A model generated the notes under the pieces. That model saw only the letters and a list, made by a program, of their open reading frames with translations, did no database searches and was not told where the DNA came from. From the NCBI RefSeq assembly GCF_030551875.1, contig NZ_JAUOZU010000001.1, positions 372,001 to 436,000 of the forward strand: DNA of 64,000 bases. Direction: 5' to 3'. This stretch comes from Fluviirhizobium alvei (GTDB lineage Bacteria; Pseudomonadota; Alphaproteobacteria; Rhizobiales; Rhizobiaceae). This document shows, piece by piece, positions 60,753 through 64,000 of this stretch. The number at the start of each line of letters is the position of its first letter. Position 1 is the stretch's first letter. The translations under genes and the position numbers were made by a program.

Positions 60753-61133
60753 TCAGGGGCGAGGGCGGGGGCTCGGTATCGGAACGAAGACCTGGTTCTG
60801 GTCGGCGGCAACGGTGCCGGTCGTCACGTCATCGGTTCGCGGCTGTTCCTTGTCCTCGGAAAACTGGGTGTCGAGATAGGTGTAGGCAATGCGGGCGCCT
60901 TCGCGGGCCCTGCTGCCAAGGCTGGAAACGGTTTCAGCGCCCTTCACGCAGACATCCGGTTTCTCGGCGCAGAGATCGGATACATAGGAGATCGCACCGG
61001 CGGCAGCGCCGAGAGCATCGGTCAGTTCAACGCCTTTTTCCTGTTCCAGCCGGCTGGCGGCTTCCTTGTCGAAGATCGGAAGCATCACCAGCACAAGAGA
61101 AAACCAGAATGCAGCACGAATGAGAAACCACAT
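60753..61133 (-). CDS. DUF5330 family protein
   Basis: 126 residues. It begins with a hydrophobic segment MWFLIRAAFWFSLVLVMLPIF, probably a membrane anchor, followed by the DUF5330 core ALGAAAGAISYVSDLCAEKPDVCVKGAETVSSLGSRAREGARIAYTYLDTQF with two cysteines that may pair. The C-terminus is rich in proline (VPIPSPRPRP). DUF5330 proteins are restricted to Hyphomicrobiales and have no known role. It is divergent from the histidine kinase gene across 500 bases. Confidence 0.85.
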   Translation of the reverse strand: MWFLIRAAFWFSLVLVMLPIFDKEAASRLEQEKGVELTDALGAAAGAISYVSDLCAEKPDVCVKGAETVSSLGSRAREGARIAYTYLDTQFSEDKEQPRTDDVTTGTVAADQNQVFVPIPSPRPRP

Positions 61134-61633
61134 TGTCTTGCCTAGCCTGTCTTAGCGGCCCTTGGGGGCTCTCGTTGGTCTCGGCGGTCATTTGCCCGTC
61201 GTTGATGCCAAGCTAGCGGTGATCTGCAAATGTCTCCTTCCGGTAATTCATGCAATCCGACTCAAATACACATCAAATTCTAGTTTTCGGCATTTTCGAC
61301 AAATTCGAATGAGGTTTGATTCAAACTGTTCCGGTTGTCGTTAATCATTGCGGCAACCGCTTTGCCGGAAAGCCCGGAACTTGCAGCGAAAGCCGCTGCC
61401 ACGGATGTTAACGGAGAACGGAAAATTCCGTTTTGGCAAGCAGTTACACGGTGTTAACCACGAATAACGAAGTTCGCCGAAACTGTCTGATTTCTGGAAA
61501 AACCGGGCGTCATTGGCCGGCTCGGCGGTCCAATTTTATCCTTTCCTTAAGCGGGGAATGCGATTTTGCAGAGGATAAGTTACGCCTGAGACAAAGGCTG
61601 GTTGCGTTGAGTGTAAAGAGTAAAATCGCTGGC
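61134..61633. other. 500-base gene-free region upstream of the histidine kinase gene
   Basis: An open frame for the kinase extends back to 61433, but its residues there look non-coding. The stretch holds AT-rich sequence near 61250-61350 and scattered TTAAC words (61343, 61407, 61452), none in the spacing of a CtrA site. I see no clear hairpin, repeat or RNA gene. Confidence 0.4.
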
Positions 61634-63103
61634 ATGATGCTGATGCGCGCGGACGAACGGCAGACCCCGAAGCGGGACCGGGCCATGTTTCGTCAGCGCC
61701 ATTTTGCGCTGTCTGCGACGGCTGCTGTTGCCACGCTCCCGATCGCCCTGGCTTTGGGCGCCGATTGGTCTCTGGTCCTGCCTGCCTCCTTCGTTTCCTT
61801 CGCTTCCTGCCTCATCGGCTGTGCCGGCTTCTCCATGCTCAATCCGAAACAGAGCCAGCCCCTGGCTGTCAGTTCGGTTGCACCTCCGGTGCGGCCGGCT
61901 TCGGAACAGCTTCTGCTTGATGGGCTCGACGGGCTTGTCAGCCGCCACGATGCGTCCGGACAGATCCTGTCGGCGACCGGAGCCGGTTGCGCAGGCTTCG
62001 GCCTTGCGGGCCATCTGGCGCCGTCTGCCTTTCTCGATTGCATCCATGTGACCGGCCGGCTTTCCTGGCTGCAGGCGATCGATTCGCTACGTCAGGGCGC
62101 CAACCGGTCCGAAGCCCATTTCCGGATGACGCTGCCGGGACGCGACGGCATTCTCACGCCCGTGCATTGCCGGCTGGTGTCGGAACGCGATGGCGACGGC
62201 AACCTTTCCGGATTCCTCGCCCATACGATCGATCTGACCGCACAGCAGGCGCTGGACGAAGAAGTGCGCCACTGGATGCTCGAAGCCCGTTCGGCCAATG
62301 ATGCCAAGACACGTTTTCTGGCAGCCGTAAGCCACGAACTGCGCACGCCGCTCAATGCGATCCTCGGCTTTTCCGATATCCTGATCGGGGAATATTTCGG
62401 CAAGTTCGAAAACGAACGCCAGAAGGAATATGTCGAACTGATAAACCAGTCCGGCAACCACCTTCTTGCCGTCGTCAACACCATGCTCGACATGAGCAAG
62501 ATCGAGGCTGGGCGTTACGAACTGATCAAGGAACACTTCTCGATCGCTGCGGCCATCCACACGGTTGACGAAATGCTGGGCCTGCAGGCCCGCAAGAAAA
62601 ACGTCACGCTGGCCGCTCGCGTCGCGCGCGGACTGGATGAGGTGGTGGGCGACCGTCGCGCCATTCAGCAGGTGCTGATCAATCTGGTCAACAATGCCAT
62701 CAAATTCACCGAATCCGGCGGCGTCGTCACCGTCGATGCCAGGATCGAGGGGCGCAATCTGGTCCTGTCGGTTTCCGATACCGGCATCGGCATCTCGCCG
62801 GAAAAGCTCGTCCATATCGGCAAACCGTTCATGCAGGTGCAGAACGACTATACCCGTCAATATGAAGGGACCGGTCTCGGGCTCGCGCTCGTCAAAGGAC
62901 TTGTGGGTCTGCATGGCGGCACCTTCCGTATCGAGAGCGAAGAGGGTAAGGGAACGGTCATCACTGTGACGGTACCGAGCGATGGCGAAGCCGATGAGGC
63001 TTCCGAGAGTTTCGATTTCCCGCCGCGTCTCACCACTGAACCCGTTTCGTCCAACCCCGCGGGAGAGGATCGCCATGGCACAGCCGAAGCGAAAATCGCC
63101 TGA
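61634..63103 (+). CDS. PAS-type sensor histidine kinase
   Basis: 489 residues from the ATG at 61634; nearby ATGs at 61637, 61643 and 61685 are alternatives. Two membrane segments (about 25-42 and 47-66) precede a PAS-like region (about 92-205, LDGLVSRHDASGQILSATGAG ... VHCRLVSERDGDGNLSGFLAHTIDLTAQ). The H box is FLAAVSHELRTPLNAILGFSDIL with H234. The ATPase domain has NLVNNAIKFTESGG, VSDTGIGISPE and YEGTGLGLALVKGLVGLHGG. It resembles the DivJ/PleC/PdhS-like group of alphaproteobacteria, but which response regulator it serves is unknown. The C-terminus overlaps the next gene by 29 bases. Confidence 0.9.
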   Translation: MMLMRADERQTPKRDRAMFRQRHFALSATAAVATLPIALALGADWSLVLPASFVSFASCLIGCAGFSMLNPKQSQPLAVSSVAPPVRPASEQLLLDGLDGLVSRHDASGQILSATGAGCAGFGLAGHLAPSAFLDCIHVTGRLSWLQAIDSLRQGANRSEAHFRMTLPGRDGILTPVHCRLVSERDGDGNLSGFLAHTIDLTAQQALDEEVRHWMLEARSANDAKTRFLAAVSHELRTPLNAILGFSDILIGEYFGKFENERQKEYVELINQSGNHLLAVVNTMLDMSKIEAGRYELIKEHFSIAAAIHTVDEMLGLQARKKNVTLAARVARGLDEVVGDRRAIQQVLINLVNNAIKFTESGGVVTVDARIEGRNLVLSVSDTGIGISPEKLVHIGKPFMQVQNDYTRQYEGTGLGLALVKGLVGLHGGTFRIESEEGKGTVITVTVPSDGEADEASESFDFPPRLTTEPVSSNPAGEDRHGTAEAKIA

Positions 63104-63974
63104 ACGGCCCAATAGCCGCAAGCCGGTGAAGAAGCCCGCGCGCATTGTCGTGCTGGGCGAGGCCTTGCTCGGGCTGATGGGCCGCCATCCACGTCTTCTT
63201 GCGGGTGTGGGAACCTTCGTGGTGGTGTTCTCCTTCGTTGCCGCCAATGCGCTCTGGTATCAGCCGCGCCACCATCCGGCACCGCTTCTGGCGACCCGCA
63301 TGATCGACGAGCAGGAAACCGCGCCGAACGACGTAGCCATGAACGCTGCTCCCGCCGAATCGGATGTCGAGGACGAGCCGGGTGTGACCACATTCCGCAT
63401 CGAGCGCCAGGACGATCCGTCAACGGCGGTAACGAAGCCGGCCGCTCCGGCAGCCAAGCCATCCGAACTGGTCCGGTCCATCCAGCGCGAACTGGCCAAT
63501 CTCGGCCTCTACAATGGTCCGGCAGATGGGCTGGAAGGTGCGCACACCACGGCCGCGATTGCCTTTTATGAGGAAACCGAAGGCTTGAAGCCGACTGGCA
63601 AGGTTTCGCAAGCATTGCTCGATCGTCTGTCGAAACCGTCGAAGAATGTCGCCGTGCTGCCGGAAGATCGCCCCGCCTATGACAAGACCGCGAGCACCAA
63701 GCCCGCCGGGGATGATGTCGCCGCACTCATCAACGAGTCGAACGACATGCCCGCGGTCGCCATTCCGCAGCCGAAGCCTGTTTCTCCGGCTCTGGTGATG
63801 AAGATCCAGCAGGCCTTGGCGGATATGGCTTACAAGGGCGTCAAGGTCGACGGGATCGCGGGCGAGGCGACGCGCGCGGCCATCCGCTCGTTCGAGAAGA
63901 GCTACCGGATGCCGGTGACCGGCGAACCTTCGCAGAAGCTGCTCGACAAGCTGAAATCGATCGGCGCCGTCTGA
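63075..63974 (+). CDS. Membrane-anchored protein with two peptidoglycan-binding domains
   Basis: 299 residues from the ATG at 63075 (MAQPKRKSPERPNSRKPVKKP), which has GGGAGAGG upstream. A very basic cytoplasmic tail is followed by one membrane helix (about 40-60, LLAGVGTFVVVFSFVAANALW). Two PG_binding_1 modules follow: IQRELANLGLYNGPADGLEGAHTTAAIAFYEETEG near 135-190 and IQQALADMAYKGVKVDGIAGEATRAAIRSFEKSYRMPVTG near 240-295. The periplasmic linker is rich in acidic residues and alanine. It probably tethers something to the cell wall or senses it. Overlap with the kinase gene implies co-expression. Confidence 0.88.
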   Translation: MAQPKRKSPERPNSRKPVKKPARIVVLGEALLGLMGRHPRLLAGVGTFVVVFSFVAANALWYQPRHHPAPLLATRMIDEQETAPNDVAMNAAPAESDVEDEPGVTTFRIERQDDPSTAVTKPAAPAAKPSELVRSIQRELANLGLYNGPADGLEGAHTTAAIAFYEETEGLKPTGKVSQALLDRLSKPSKNVAVLPEDRPAYDKTASTKPAGDDVAALINESNDMPAVAIPQPKPVSPALVMKIQQALADMAYKGVKVDGIAGEATRAAIRSFEKSYRMPVTGEPSQKLLDKLKSIGAV

Positions 63975-64000
63975 CCCTGCGACAGTGCCGCAAATTGACA

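Noticed and set aside
61340-61460. TTAAC words that could be CtrA sites before the histidine kinase gene
   Set aside because: None has the TTAA-N7-TTAA spacing.
1-64000. CRISPR arrays, rRNA genes, phage or insertion sequence transposases
   Set aside because: No regularly spaced repeats, rRNA blocks, integrase or transposase genes were recognised on either strand.

Overview
The window reads as chromosomal DNA of an alphaproteobacterium of the order Hyphomicrobiales (Rhizobiales), most likely Rhizobiaceae. The pointers are a MucR/Ros regulator, DUF1217, DUF5330, DUF6101-like and DUF6456 proteins, a seven-gene Mrp/Pha antiporter operon, rhizobial KpsE/M/T-type capsule export genes and uniformly GC-rich coding sequence with Shine-Dalgarno starts. 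No phage, insertion sequence, CRISPR array or rRNA operon was seen. Species-level assignment cannot be made by eye.

Layout. 0-3.7 kb: the 3' end of an RTX-type secreted protein, a MITE-like inverted-repeat element, a DUF6101-like gene and a DUF1217 flagellum-associated protein with six repeats. 3.7-9.1 kb: a molybdate uptake operon (modABC) behind a near-textbook ModE operator, facing a short ModE gene that is translationally coupled to an FAD-linked oxidase and a Sua5-type tRNA-modification gene. 9.2-17.8 kb: a hypothetical gene, a GH25 hydrolase, a cupin, a chemoreceptor with a periplasmic CxxCH motif, an SDR, then a two-gene operon of a Cache-type sensor lacking an output domain and a pentameric ligand-gated ion channel homologue, and a ZntB-like transporter. 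18-31 kb: acyl-CoA dehydrogenase and enoyl-CoA hydratase, an esterase-like hydrolase with a divergent AraC regulator, two RNA methyltransferases, a second CxxCH chemoreceptor, a pirin, a serine hydrolase and dxs. 31-37.5 kb: DUF4424, a third chemoreceptor, an ABC-F ATPase, a cobalamin riboswitch with a CbiM-like permease, and tRNA-Pro(CGG).

37.6-49.6 kb is the most distinctive part: capsule export genes (KpsT, KpsM, KpsE types), a glycosyltransferase with a GT7-C-like GHGAEDYD motif, a GT14 family enzyme with a large extra domain, a GT2-like enzyme, and four sulfotransferase-like genes, one with a KELHFFN motif like that of heparan-sulfate sulfotransferases. Together they suggest export of a sulfated capsule-like polysaccharide, possibly with glycosaminoglycan-like chemistry. 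This is inference from motifs and gene order.

49.6-57.7 kb: universal stress protein, DksA/TraR-type zinc finger protein, hemolysin III family protein, MsrB, and mrpABCDEFG. 57.7-64 kb: mucR with a long leader, a DnaA-domain-IV-like HTH gene coupled to a DUF6456 gene, sufE, a DUF5330 gene, a PAS-type histidine kinase and a peptidoglycan-binding membrane protein.
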